64,000 bases of DNA from Dehalococcoidia bacterium (GCA_020432045.1 JAGQHB010000029.1:1-64000); one strand, 5' to 3'; counted from the stretch's first letter, positions 18,171 through 26,267 are shown. Notes: generated from the letters alone by a model not told the origin. Numbers and translations: made by a program.

Positions 18171-18249
18171 CCTTCGGCGACTAACTCTAAACCAAGGCTT
18201 CAATGAATCTTGCTGGACCGGTTCCTCGTTCCGCCGCAAACCGGGCCGG

Positions 18250-18262
18250 TAGAATGGCTTGT
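18250..18262 (+). promoter_or_regulatory. Leaderless -10 element of the MOSC gene
   Basis: TAGAAT, seven bases, ATG at 18263. An earlier in-frame ATG at 18254 lies inside the hexamer and could not be on the transcript. Confidence 0.55.
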
Positions 18263-18739
18263 ATGGATACGCCGCGAGTTGTCGGTCTGTTTACTGCCCC
18301 GGAGGCAGGTGCACCGATGGTCGCGCAGGATTCTGTAGTGCTCGTTGCTGGCGTGGGTGTAGCGGGCGACCGCTACGCGACGCGGCGGGGCCACTGGAGT
18401 GACCCGCGTTGGCGCGACCAGCAGCTAACGCTCGTGGAGGGCGAGCTGCTGGATAAACTCGGATTGGGGATCGACGGCCTCCGGCGCAACGTGGTGGTGC
18501 GGGGGATGAATCTGAATGACCTGATCGGGTTAGAGTTCGGCATTGGTGAGGCCGTGATGCGCGGCCAGCGGATCTGTTCTCCCTGCCGCTACATCGGCGA
18601 GCTAAACGACCGGCCGTCCCTTCTGAAGGAATTGGCGGGCCGCGGCGGCATCCGCGTCTCCGTGGTCCGAGGCGGCACGGTGAGGGTCGGTGAGGAGCTC
18701 CTGGTCCTCGGCATTGGCGACCCAATCGCTGAGGAATAG
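18263..18739 (+). CDS. MOSC domain protein
   Basis: A 158-aa single-domain MOSC protein: GVAGDRYATRRGHWSDP (the GDRH-like start of the fold), QLTLVEGE, LRRNVVVRGMNLNDL, and AVMRGQRICSPCRYIGEL, whose Cys-containing R(x)CxPC segment matches the conserved MOSC cysteine. MOSC domains bind or transfer sulfur or molybdenum cofactor (as in molybdenum cofactor sulfurases, YiiM and YcbX). A membrane molybdopterin enzyme is present elsewhere in this window (51753-53258), but no direct link is seen. Confidence 0.85.
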   Translation: MDTPRVVGLFTAPEAGAPMVAQDSVVLVAGVGVAGDRYATRRGHWSDPRWRDQQLTLVEGELLDKLGLGIDGLRRNVVVRGMNLNDLIGLEFGIGEAVMRGQRICSPCRYIGELNDRPSLLKELAGRGGIRVSVVRGGTVRVGEELLVLGIGDPIAEE

Positions 18740-18822
18740 CAGGACCGCAAAATAGTGCACCGGCCGTCACGGGAACGTTCACGCCGTAGAGCCAGCGCTC
18801 CACGGCGCGAACACCGCATTCG

Positions 18823-20457
18823 CTACCGAAACACGGAATAGTCGTAGGACTTCTTGGTGATGAACTCCAAGAGGGCTGGTTTGCCTGCCCGCGTCTGTTC
18901 GATGCCCCGGCGAATAGCAGGTGCGATCTGGGACGGGTCGGTTATGCGTTCGCCGTAGCCACCGAAGGCCTTCGCCATCTCGGAATAGTTACCCGAGATG
19001 TTCGTGCTGCCGTATTTCTCCTGCGAGACGGGCATGACCGGGATCTCGATGGCCATCGAGAAGTTGTTAAGCAGAATCGAGAGGATCGGGATGCGCTCGC
19101 GCACGGCCGTTTCAAAGTCCATACCTGTCATGCCGATAGCAGCATCGCCCCAGACGTTCATGCAGAGCTTTTCGGGCTCAGCCAGCTTTGCGCCCATGGC
19201 CAGGCCGAGGCCGTAGCCAAGCTGCGTTGTCTTTCCCCAGCCGATGTAGCTCAGGGGCGTCGTCGACTGCCAGAACGGCGAGAGCTGATCGCGAGGGCTG
19301 CCGGCATCATGCGTGATAACCGTGTTCGGGACGTCCACTGTCTCGTGGAGTTCGCGCAACACGCGGTAGGGCGAAAGGGGCGTCTCATCTGAATGCGTCT
19401 CCCGCCACCAATCGGCACGCCACTCCTCGTGCAGTTTGGCGATCGTCGCCTCCAGGGCCACGCGGCGGCCACGAGGTTGGCCAATCTCCACTTTGACGGC
19501 CTCGATGACGGCACGGAGGGTGATCTTCGCGTCGCCGATCAGGGCCTGCCGAGCTTCCACCGTACGGTTCAGGTCACCCGGGTCGAGAGTCGCGTGGATG
19601 ATCGTCTTGCCGGCGGGGAACTGGATGCCATAGGAGGTGGCAGCAAAGCTGCAGCCGATGCCGAATATGACATCCGCGTCGCGGATGAACTGGAACACGG
19701 CCTTGGGCAGAGCGCGGCCACCAGAGCCGAGCGAAAGCGGATGGTCTTCGGGGAACGCGCTTTTGCCTTCGAGGCTCGTCGTCACCGGCGCCTCGAGAAG
19801 CTCGGCGAGCTCCTTCAGTTCGGGCCAGGCCTTCGCGTAATGCACTCCCTGGCCTGCGTAGATGACCGGGTTCGCAGCGGCCACCAACGTGCGTGCGGCC
19901 TGTGCTACCGCACTGGATTCGGGCGCTGACTTCGCACGCACGACGGGGGTGTAGTCGGTGCTGCCTTCGAACTCTTCGTTGAGCACGTCGACAGGGATTT
20001 CCAGCAGGACGGGGCGGGGTCGGCCGTTGCGGACCTGCGAGAACGCTCGACGCAACGCTCCGACGGTCGCCGCAGCGAGCTGGAGCTGCTCTGCGTGCTT
20101 CGTTATGTGCTGATAGTTGAGGAATGCGTTGAAGTGTGGCTGCACGTTGATGACGCTGCGCGGATATCCCGCAGCGAGGTGAATGATCGGCACGGAGTCA
20201 CCCCACGCCTGGGCAACGCCGGGGAAGGCGTTCTCGGTGCCCGGCCCGTTCTGGGAGAGAAAGACGCCGATGCCATCGCCCGAGGTGAGACGGCTATACG
20301 CGTCGGCCATGTGGAGACCGATGCGTTCCTGGCGGACGATGATAGTGCGGATGTCCTGGCGGGCGGCCGCTTCAATGATCGGGTTGACCGGGTAGCCGGT
20401 GACGAACTTCACCCCCTCGGCTTTCAGGATGCTGGCGATTACGTCGGCGACTTTCAC
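18823..20457 (-). CDS. Thiamine pyrophosphate-dependent enzyme (acetolactate synthase-like)
   Basis: A 544-aa ThDP enzyme with three domains in order. The N-terminal Pyr domain has a catalytic Glu in IIVRQERIGLHMADAYSR and SQNGPGTENA. The central domain spans about 190-320 (PVIYAGQGVHYAKAWPELKE). The C-terminal PP domain has WGDAAIGMTGMDFETAVRER with ILLNN closing the GDx-NN Mg-ThDP motif, here GDA in place of GDG. Length and order match the acetolactate synthase/oxalyl-CoA decarboxylase/sulfoacetaldehyde acetyltransferase superfamily; the exact substrate is unclear. The start is a GTG with GGAGAG upstream. A 2-hydroxyacid dehydrogenase follows on the same strand side, 60 bp away. Confidence 0.85.
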   Translation of the reverse strand: MKVADVIASILKAEGVKFVTGYPVNPIIEAAARQDIRTIIVRQERIGLHMADAYSRLTSGDGIGVFLSQNGPGTENAFPGVAQAWGDSVPIIHLAAGYPRSVINVQPHFNAFLNYQHITKHAEQLQLAAATVGALRRAFSQVRNGRPRPVLLEIPVDVLNEEFEGSTDYTPVVRAKSAPESSAVAQAARTLVAAANPVIYAGQGVHYAKAWPELKELAELLEAPVTTSLEGKSAFPEDHPLSLGSGGRALPKAVFQFIRDADVIFGIGCSFAATSYGIQFPAGKTIIHATLDPGDLNRTVEARQALIGDAKITLRAVIEAVKVEIGQPRGRRVALEATIAKLHEEWRADWWRETHSDETPLSPYRVLRELHETVDVPNTVITHDAGSPRDQLSPFWQSTTPLSYIGWGKTTQLGYGLGLAMGAKLAEPEKLCMNVWGDAAIGMTGMDFETAVRERIPILSILLNNFSMAIEIPVMPVSQEKYGSTNISGNYSEMAKAFGGYGERITDPSQIAPAIRRGIEQTRAGKPALLEFITKKSYDYSVFR

Positions 20458-20517
20458 TTGCTTCTCTCCGTTTCCTCGCGGTTCGCGGGTGCGTTGGGGA
20501 CACTCATGCGGTCGACT

Positions 20518-21588
20518 CTAACGGTTTGGGCCGCGGTTCATCGGCTGAGGCTGCCAGCGTTCGAGCGCCGAGTTCTGGAGCGTCTGAGGGTTGACAGCGC
20601 TGCGCGGCCACCTGCCCTGAAGGACGAGGGCGATCTCCTGACCGAGCCGCCGGCGCGTCTCCGGCATCATCCGCGACGTTGCTGAAGCGACGTGTGGGGT
20701 GACGATCACGTTGTCCATCTGGAAAAGCGGGTTCTCCGGATCCCCGGGCTCGACTTCGAACACGTCAAGACCGGCGCCGGCGATGACGCCGCGCTCAAGC
20801 GCGTCGATAAGCGCCGCCTCGTCCTGGCTGGGGCCGCGCCCGGCGTTGATAAACATCGCCGACGGTTTCATCGCGGCGAACTGCTCAGTCGACATGATGT
20901 GATGCGTCGTGTCGTTGAGTGGCCCGTGGTTGGAGACGAAGTCGGAGCGCTGTAACAGTTCCATGAGACCCACAGGCTCGACACCAAGGCTCGTCATCTC
21001 CGTCTCGGAGACGAAGGGATCGTGGGCGATCACTCGCAATCCAAAGGCCTGGGCGCGACGGGCGACAGCACGGCCGACGTTGCCGAAGGCGATGAGCCCG
21101 AGCGTTTGGCCATAGAGGCGCGGGAAGTTCCGAAGGTAGGGATGGCCTTCTGCCCAGCGGCCAGCGCGGATCATCTGGCGCATCTCGTACAGGTGGCGGT
21201 GAGCGGCGAGCAGGAGCGCCATCGTGTGGTCAGCGACTTCTTCGGTGAAGACGTCGGGGACGTTCGTAACGGGGATGCCGTGGCGGGTCGCCGCCTCCAC
21301 GTCGACGCGGTCCGTGCCGATCGAGCCGCAGCCGATGACCTTGCAGCGGCGAAGACCGGCGATGATCTCTGCACTTATCATCCGGCCGCGGGCGATCACG
21401 GCGTCGGCATCCTTCGCCATCTGAATGAATTCGGCGTCGGACGTGGCAGGAAGCTCGACAATCTCCGCTCCGATGGGCGTGAGCGCTTCTTCTTCGAAGC
21501 TGTAGTCAGCAGCAGCGAGATTGAAGGACGAGCCTCCCGGCAGCTGGGTGGCCTGCGCGGCCTGTACGGCAACGGTGAATTTCGGCAT
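20518..21588 (-). CDS. D-2-hydroxyacid dehydrogenase (NAD-binding)
   Basis: A 356-aa dehydrogenase of the D-lactate/phosphoglycerate/formate group. The NAD loop is LGLIAFGNVGRAVARRAQAF. The catalytic triad context is visible: Arg in GCGSIGTDRVDVEAA and INAGRGPSQDE, Glu in GLDVFEVEPGDPENP, His in VIVTPHVASAT. It reduces a 2-keto acid to a D-2-hydroxy acid or the reverse. The ATG at 21588 lies about 8-10 bases after GAGGGGGCGAG; upstream in-frame sequence is not family-like. It is probably cotranscribed with the ThDP enzyme (60 bp gap), suggesting linked 2-keto acid metabolism. Confidence 0.88.
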   Translation of the reverse strand: MPKFTVAVQAAQATQLPGGSSFNLAAADYSFEEEALTPIGAEIVELPATSDAEFIQMAKDADAVIARGRMISAEIIAGLRRCKVIGCGSIGTDRVDVEAATRHGIPVTNVPDVFTEEVADHTMALLLAAHRHLYEMRQMIRAGRWAEGHPYLRNFPRLYGQTLGLIAFGNVGRAVARRAQAFGLRVIAHDPFVSETEMTSLGVEPVGLMELLQRSDFVSNHGPLNDTTHHIMSTEQFAAMKPSAMFINAGRGPSQDEAALIDALERGVIAGAGLDVFEVEPGDPENPLFQMDNVIVTPHVASATSRMMPETRRRLGQEIALVLQGRWPRSAVNPQTLQNSALERWQPQPMNRGPNR

Positions 21589-21738
21589 CGGATGCTCGCC
21601 CCCTCGGAGTCGGAAATCGCCGAATCCTACCGTACCGGGAGGGGTGGGGCACCATCGGGCGCCGTAGCGCGCCGTGCACGAGCAGCCCGGAGAAATCGCC
21701 GGAAGCTTAGAATCGAATGCGATTGGGGGAGAAGCGCG

Positions 21739-22554
21739 ATGGCCGGAACGACCCTCGGACCACCGGACGGCGAGATCACGTCGGTGCAGGACTTCCTCGG
21801 CCTTAATCTCGCCGAAAAGGCATGGTTCCGGGGCCAAAGCGACGGATCGAAGTACCCCCTGCCAGCCGTCCTCCGTACAGACGTGGCTCAGGCGATTGAC
21901 CGCACCAACGATCGGACGTGGCCTACCTCGGGCGACCAAAACATGCTGTCAGAGTTTTGGCGGCGAGGCTCAAGAATGCTACCGGCTCCGGAGGATCCGG
22001 TAGACGTCTATTTTCAAGCACAGCATCACGGCCTGCCTACGTTGCTGCTAGATTGGACCACGGATCCGTTGGCTGCGCTCTACTTCGCCGTCCGCGAACC
22101 CAGATCTGGCGTTGACGGCGGTCTGTTCGTGCTCAATCCGGTCTATCGATTTGCCGGCGGAACTGGCGGGCCGCCTCCAGACTCGATTCCAATCGTCGGA
22201 CCCGTCTCCGAGGAGCACTTTGTGCCGACCGCTTGGATTAAGCTTGCCGGTCGGCGCTGGAAGGAACTTCCTGATCGCCTGCCGCGGCTTGTTGCGTCAA
22301 TTGCAGTTTGGCCGCGGCTTCGCGATGGCAGAATGAGTCAGCAAGGGAGTTGCTTCACCCTCCATCCCCCGGCATTTCACCAGCGGGACGAGTTCTCTCA
22401 CTACCCTGCGGGCAAACTTGCTCATTTTCGAATCCCGTCGGACTCGAAGTACGCAATCAAACGACAACTCAGGCACCTTGGAATTACGGAGACTAGGCTG
22501 TTCCCGGACCTCGACCACCTTGTGGCCGACCTCTTGGAGGAGTTTCTCGGCTGA
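21739..22554 (+). CDS. FRG domain protein
   Basis: A 271-aa protein that is almost entirely an FRG domain: KAWFRGQSDGSKYPLPAVLR (the F-R-G motif), YFQAQHHGLPTLLLDWTTDP with LAALYFAV, MSQQGSCFTLHPP, and a C-terminal KRQLRHLGITETRLFPDLD. FRG domains are widespread and functionally unassigned, and they recur near defence and toxin loci. The ATG has GGGGGAG seven bases upstream; TAGAAT at 21708 is a candidate -10. The gene stands alone, faces tRNA-Arg and has a less extreme third-position GC than its neighbours by eye, so recent acquisition is possible. Confidence 0.82.
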   Translation: MAGTTLGPPDGEITSVQDFLGLNLAEKAWFRGQSDGSKYPLPAVLRTDVAQAIDRTNDRTWPTSGDQNMLSEFWRRGSRMLPAPEDPVDVYFQAQHHGLPTLLLDWTTDPLAALYFAVREPRSGVDGGLFVLNPVYRFAGGTGGPPPDSIPIVGPVSEEHFVPTAWIKLAGRRWKELPDRLPRLVASIAVWPRLRDGRMSQQGSCFTLHPPAFHQRDEFSHYPAGKLAHFRIPSDSKYAIKRQLRHLGITETRLFPDLDHLVADLLEEFLG

Positions 22555-22596
22555 GACACGGGCCGGCGTGCCAACGCAGGTTTGCGGAGCAAACGG

Positions 22597-22671
22597 TGGT
22601 ACCCCCGGCAGGAATCGAACCTGCGCCTTCGGCTCCGGAGGCCGACACTCTATCCGCTGAGCTACGGGGGC
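22597..22671 (-). tRNA. tRNA-Arg (CCG)
   Basis: On the minus strand: acceptor GCCCCCG/CGGGGGT (first pair G-U), discriminator A and encoded CCA, D-arm GCTC/GAGT, anticodon stem TCGGC/GCCGA with loop CTCCGGA, and T-arm GCAGG/CCTGC with TTCGATT. Anticodon CCG reads CGG Arg codons. Confidence 0.95.
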
Positions 22672-22725
22672 GTGTGCTGAAGAGTAGCCGGTCGAAACCC
22701 AAGCCGCATCCCGCGTTCGCCCGGG

Positions 22726-23424
22726 TCAGCCTGTCCTCGCAGACTCTAACAAGCGCATTGAGTACCCCACGGTTTGGTGGGAAACAATCTCGAATTCGAC
22801 ACCACCGGCGTCGCGCAGCTTCTTGCGGATGTGCGAAATGTGCGTCTTCAGGAGGCCAGCGTCGGGCTCGTCGAGTGAGTCCCACCCGAAGGCGAGCAGC
22901 CGGTCTATCGTGGCGACGTTCGGATGGTGCTGGCAGAGGCAGTAGAGCAAGCGGCGTTCGAGCTTGGTGAGCGCGAGTTCGCGGCCGTTCTTGGTCGCCG
23001 TGTAGGCTTCCAGGTCCACTTCAAGATCCCCGAGACGGGCACCCCCACTGGAAGCCGCAGCCTGTACGGCTTCGGGCGCCGCCCATGCTTCGATCCGGGC
23101 GAAGAGCTCGAACGGACTGCATGGCGTCTTGACGACATCCTGCGCGCCTGCCCTGAGGGCCTGCAGCGCGCCGTCGGGGCCGGGGCTTTCGGCTGCGACA
23201 AGCACGCGGATCGCCTCGAAGCGCTCGCGCACAGCGCGGATCGCGGTGAGACCACCTTCGTCCAGCGCTGTGGTCGCGACGATTGCGATTTCGGGCGTGA
23301 ACGGGAGGCGCTCCTGGAGCCGCTCGACACCAGGAAGGCCGACGGACTGGTGACCGCGGCGCTGCGCGACGAAGGAGAGGACGTCGAGAGACACGGGATC
23401 GCGATCGATGATGACGAGTCTCAT
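22726..23424 (-). CDS. OmpR-type regulator with degenerate receiver
   Basis: A 232-aa two-domain regulator. The N-terminal 115 residues keep the receiver fold (MRLVIIDRDPVSL, acidic pocket partly kept), but the phospho-acceptor position is Ala50 (EIAIVATTALDEGG) and the K-P-F switch reads VVKTPCSPFEL. Phosphorylation is therefore unlikely. The C-terminal about 95 residues are a winged helix (LTKLERRLLYCL, TIDRLLAFGW, LLKTHISHIRKKLRDAG, VGYSMRL). It starts 13 bp after the canonical regulator's stop, whose TGAGG overlaps its ribosome site, so the two are coupled. It could act as a heterodimer partner or an unphosphorylated DNA binder. Confidence 0.85.
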   Translation of the reverse strand: MRLVIIDRDPVSLDVLSFVAQRRGHQSVGLPGVERLQERLPFTPEIAIVATTALDEGGLTAIRAVRERFEAIRVLVAAESPGPDGALQALRAGAQDVVKTPCSPFELFARIEAWAAPEAVQAAASSGGARLGDLEVDLEAYTATKNGRELALTKLERRLLYCLCQHHPNVATIDRLLAFGWDSLDEPDAGLLKTHISHIRKKLRDAGGVEFEIVSHQTVGYSMRLLESARTG

Positions 23425-23437
23425 TGGCAATCGAACC

Positions 23438-24130
23438 TCATACCGGGGTGAAGCAGTAGCCGACACCGTGGACGGTACGGATGATCTCTTCGTTGCCCCC
23501 GGCCTTCCGGATCTTCTGGCGTAGGGAGCTGACGTGGCCCTTCAACAGCGTGGCGTCGTTCACGTTCTTGTATCCCCAGACGCGCTCTGACAGGAACGCG
23601 TGGCTGAGGACCTGCCCCGGGAAGCGCACCATCTGTAGCAGGATGTCGAATTCGAGTTTCGTGCACTGCAGGTTTTCGCCTTCGAGGTAGGCCGACTGGT
23701 TCGCAAGGTCGAGTTCGAGGCCCAGGACTCCGATGCGCTGCGGCTTTGGCTCCGGTGCGGACGCAGGGGAGCCGGCACGTCGAGAGAGCGCCCGTACGCG
23801 CGCCAGGAGTTCCGATGGATGGAACGGCTTGGTCACGTAGTCGTCGCCGCCGGATTCGAGACCCGCCACAACATCCGCGCTACGGTCCAGCGACGAGAGG
23901 AAGAGCACGGGGAGGCCCGGCCAGCGTGTCCGCAGATCGCGGCAAACATCCATACCGGTGCCGTCCGGGAGGACGACATCGAGGATCGCCATGCCCGGTT
24001 CCCGCTGCGAGGCAAAGCGCTGAGCAGAGGAGGTGGACGGCGCGATCACTACATCATGGCCGTCGCGACGCACGGTCTGGGCGATGATTTCGGCGTAGTC
24101 CTCGTCGTCTTCAACGAGCAGCACGAGCAT
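23438..24130 (-). CDS. OmpR family response regulator (canonical receiver)
   Basis: A 230-aa regulator with a complete receiver: EDDED at 7-11, phospho-acceptor Asp51 in AILDVVLPDGTG, and YVTKPFHPSELLARVR. The DNA-binding winged helix is CTKLEFDILLQMV, SHAFLSERVWG, LLKGHVSSLRQKIRK, VHGVGYCFTPV. The ATG at 24130 has AAAGGAG seven to eight bases upstream. It is the only regulator in this cluster with an intact phosphorylation site, so it is the natural target of the small kinase at 25617-26267. It lies 13 bp after the LuxR gene on the same strand. Confidence 0.92.
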   Translation of the reverse strand: MLVLLVEDDEDYAEIIAQTVRRDGHDVVIAPSTSSAQRFASQREPGMAILDVVLPDGTGMDVCRDLRTRWPGLPVLFLSSLDRSADVVAGLESGGDDYVTKPFHPSELLARVRALSRRAGSPASAPEPKPQRIGVLGLELDLANQSAYLEGENLQCTKLEFDILLQMVRFPGQVLSHAFLSERVWGYKNVNDATLLKGHVSSLRQKIRKAGGNEEIIRTVHGVGYCFTPV

Positions 24131-24143
24131 GGTGGGTCTCCTT

Positions 24144-24770
24144 TCAGGCCGGCACCTGGAAACGGTGGCCGTGACCTTCGTCCATCCCGGCATCAAATGC
24201 CTCAGGGACAGCGAGAGCGCGGGCGTTGGCCAACATCCGGGTGCGGCTGGATGCATCGAATTTGACCGAGAGTGCATGCAGATGGGTCCGCACTGTGTTG
24301 GTGGAGATTCGAAGCGCGAGGCCGATCTCAGCGTTGGTGTGGCCACGGGCAACGAGTTGGAGGATCTCCCGTTCCCGGCTTGTGAGCGCGGGGCGTCCCT
24401 GGCCGCTGGACGTTCGTTCAAGCGCTTCGCCCGCCATCCATCGCACTACGTCGAGTGGCACGTGACCAGGTCCGCCGGACAGGAGCTGGCGAAGCGCGAA
24501 TTCGAACTCGGTGAGGGGCGTGTCCAGCGTGGTCACTGCTGATGCTCCGCGGGAGAGCGCGGAGATGGCTGCTGTTCCTGGCCCGGCCGAGGGCGCGACG
24601 TAGAGCCACCGGCCGGCGCCATCGATAGTCACGACCGCGCCATCATCGGCTTCGGGCACGTGCGCCGCTTCAACATACGCGCCGGGCAGGAGTTCGCGTA
24701 TGAGGGCTGCGATGGCGGCCCCCAGCAAACGGTCGCGTCCGGAAACGCTTACGGTCGTCGGATGCGTCAT
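24144..24770 (-). CDS. LuxR-type transcriptional regulator with unusual N-terminal domain
   Basis: A 208-aa protein. The C-terminal about 65 residues are a clear GerE/LuxR HTH: ALTSREREILQLVARGHTN, AEIGLALRISTNTVRTHLHA. The N-terminal 115 residues have receiver-like alternation (GAVVTIDGAGRWLYVAPSAG, GASAVTTLDTPLTEFEFALRQLL) without a recognisable acidic pocket or phospho-Asp. The ATG at 24770 is preceded by AAGGAG 14 bases away, which is too far to be convincing. It is first gene of the minus-strand regulator unit and is divergent from another degenerate-receiver regulator across about 140-160 bp. Confidence 0.82.
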   Translation of the reverse strand: MTHPTTVSVSGRDRLLGAAIAALIRELLPGAYVEAAHVPEADDGAVVTIDGAGRWLYVAPSAGPGTAAISALSRGASAVTTLDTPLTEFEFALRQLLSGGPGHVPLDVVRWMAGEALERTSSGQGRPALTSREREILQLVARGHTNAEIGLALRISTNTVRTHLHALSVKFDASSRTRMLANARALAVPEAFDAGMDEGHGHRFQVPA

Positions 24771-24898
24771 ACGGTAGGCGAACGCTCCTTCATGCCAGAT
24801 ATCGGCAGGGCGGCACGTACTCGACACCCCCTCAACCCGGTGGCTGCAAGCCTCCGAACGGTGCACCTGATTGCCACCGTTTCTCAACGCGCCGCTCC

Positions 24899-24910
24899 TA
24901 TCTTCCACTG
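24899..24910 (+). promoter_or_regulatory. -10 element driving the leader peptide and regulator
   Basis: TATCTT followed by six bases (CCACTG) and an ATG at 24911 that opens a 7-codon frame. The geometry is the same as in the other leaderless genes of this window. Confidence 0.5.
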
Positions 24911-24934
24911 ATGCACATGGGCCAGTTGGTATGA
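24911..24934 (+). CDS. Leaderless 7-residue leader peptide
   Basis: ATG at 24911 begins MHMGQLV and stops at TGA 24932-24934, which overlaps the ATG (24931) of the following regulator in an ATGA junction. It starts six bases after TATCTT, so the predicted transcript begins at this ATG. The downstream gene has no ribosome site of its own, which suggests its translation depends on ribosomes ending the leader. It is too short to have an independent function that can be read. The call rests on position only. Confidence 0.42.
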   Translation: MHMGQLV

Positions 24935-25650
24935 CGACCGTCTCCGGCGGAGAGTCGGGCGCGCTCACGGCGATGCTGGTCTACCGGCGGCCGGCCGAGC
25001 GACGCGACCTCTTGCGAAACCTCGCCGACCTCGGCGTGTTCGTGGTCGAGCACCACCGGCGCGACGGGTGGGCGTCGGTCGCTTCTAGCACTGCCGCCGA
25101 TGTCGCGATTGTCCTCGCAGGGGACGACGACGACCGGAACCTGGTAGCAAACCTTGCCGGGCTCAGTGAGCGCCCGGTGATCGTGTGCGTGCCCGACGGC
25201 GTCAGTACTCACGGGTATCTAGAAGCCGGAGCGATGGGCTGCGTCTCGGAACGGGATTTTTCAAGGGCCGGAACGAGGCTAATGCTGGAAGCCGGAGTCA
25301 GGGCACGCAGCCGTCGAACCCAGACCCCGGCTGTCGCAGCGCTGGTGCTCAACGGGATCGAATTCGACCCACGTGTCCCGGCCATCCTGCACGCCGGCGC
25401 TGCCAGGACTCTCTCTCAGTCGGAGCGGTCGCTTCTGATGCGGCTGATCGAGGCCGCCGGCCGGCCAGTCGCGGTGGATGAATTGGAGCGAATGGCCACG
25501 CCACCGGGAGAAGCGATGCAGAGAGGCTTTATCAAAGCTGCCGTGCTGCGCTTGCGGCGGAAGATCGTCGAACTGGGCGGCAACCCCATGCTGATACGGA
25601 CGGTCCGGGGATACGGCTATGCGCTGGCCCTGGACGACGCGGCACTGTAG
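24931..25650 (+). CDS. Winged-helix regulator with degenerate receiver
   Basis: A 239-aa protein. The N-terminal about 120 residues have receiver-like strands (TAMLVYRRPAERRDLLRNL, ADVAIVLAGDDDDRNLVANL, RPVIVCVPDGVSTHGYLEAG), but there is no Asp at the end of strand 3 and no conserved switch Lys-Pro. The C-terminal about 95 residues form an OmpR-like winged helix (LSQSERSLLMRLIEAAG, AVDELERMA, GFIKAAVLRLRRKIVELGG, RTVRGYGYALAL). Start taken at 24931, where it overlaps the leader peptide stop. It overlaps the convergent kinase gene by 34 bp at the 3' end. Confidence 0.82.
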   Translation: MTTVSGGESGALTAMLVYRRPAERRDLLRNLADLGVFVVEHHRRDGWASVASSTAADVAIVLAGDDDDRNLVANLAGLSERPVIVCVPDGVSTHGYLEAGAMGCVSERDFSRAGTRLMLEAGVRARSRRTQTPAVAALVLNGIEFDPRVPAILHAGAARTLSQSERSLLMRLIEAAGRPVAVDELERMATPPGEAMQRGFIKAAVLRLRRKIVELGGNPMLIRTVRGYGYALALDDAAL

Positions 25651-26267
25651 CGGTTCGGCGCGCGACGGAGCGGGAGCACAACGCGGGCGATGTACTCGTC
25701 GTCCATCGTTCCGGCCGAGAGCGTCGCGTTCAGGCCTCTCGCCAGCGCATTGGTGACAATGGCGCCCATGCCACCTCCGCGATGTGCGTCGCCGTCCGAG
25801 ACCGCATTCCTCACTTCGATCACCACGCTGCCAGGCCCGCCGGATATCGCGAGGTGAACGGCCGATTCTGCGCCGCCGTGGTCGATCGCATTGCTCACAA
25901 GGGAGTGGATGAGGGCTTCAAAGCGGGCGCCGCTGCCGGGAACGGATGGCGACCCATAGGTATTGATCGTCAGGTCGACCGGCACATCGAGCCCGCGAAG
26001 TGTGTCAACCAGCTCGCGCACGATGTCGTGAGGGACGAACGTTTCGCCGGCCGATTCGTCCATAGACGGCATCGCAGTAGCGCGTGTTACAGCCTCGGCG
26101 GTGCGAAGCATTCTCTCGGCGGCGCGGACGATTATTTCGCAGCGGGAGCGCATATCGTCATCGGTGGCGTCCTCGGCGACGGAGCGCGCGGCAGTAGCGA
26201 CGAGGCCGAGCGGAGCCCGGAGTTCGTGATACACCAATGCCATCGGATCGAACCGAGCCCGTTCCAC
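25617..26267 (-). CDS. Minimal soluble histidine kinase
   Basis: A 216-aa kinase core with no sensor or membrane part. The H-box sits at the very N-terminus (ALVYHELRAPLGLVATAARS, His14). The HATPase has an N-box (ALIHSLVSNAIDHGG) and a short G2-like loop (RGGGMGAIVTNALARGL), but the usual DxGxG G1 box is replaced by RNAVSDGDAHRGG. ATP binding may be altered. The GTG start at 26267 has GAGG about 9-10 bases upstream. Without an input domain it presumably docks on another protein. It lies in the same cluster as the canonical regulator. Confidence 0.75.
   Translation of the reverse strand: MERARFDPMALVYHELRAPLGLVATAARSVAEDATDDDMRSRCEIIVRAAERMLRTAEAVTRATAMPSMDESAGETFVPHDIVRELVDTLRGLDVPVDLTINTYGSPSVPGSGARFEALIHSLVSNAIDHGGAESAVHLAISGGPGSVVIEVRNAVSDGDAHRGGGMGAIVTNALARGLNATLSAGTMDDEYIARVVLPLRRAPNRYSAASSRASA

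Noticed and set aside
17916-18206. In-frame continuation after the methyltransferase TGA, suggesting readthrough or a small plus-strand gene from TTG 18006
   Set aside because: The opposite strand has recognisable hemerythrin-like blocks with nonsense codons, which explains the open plus frame as its antisense.
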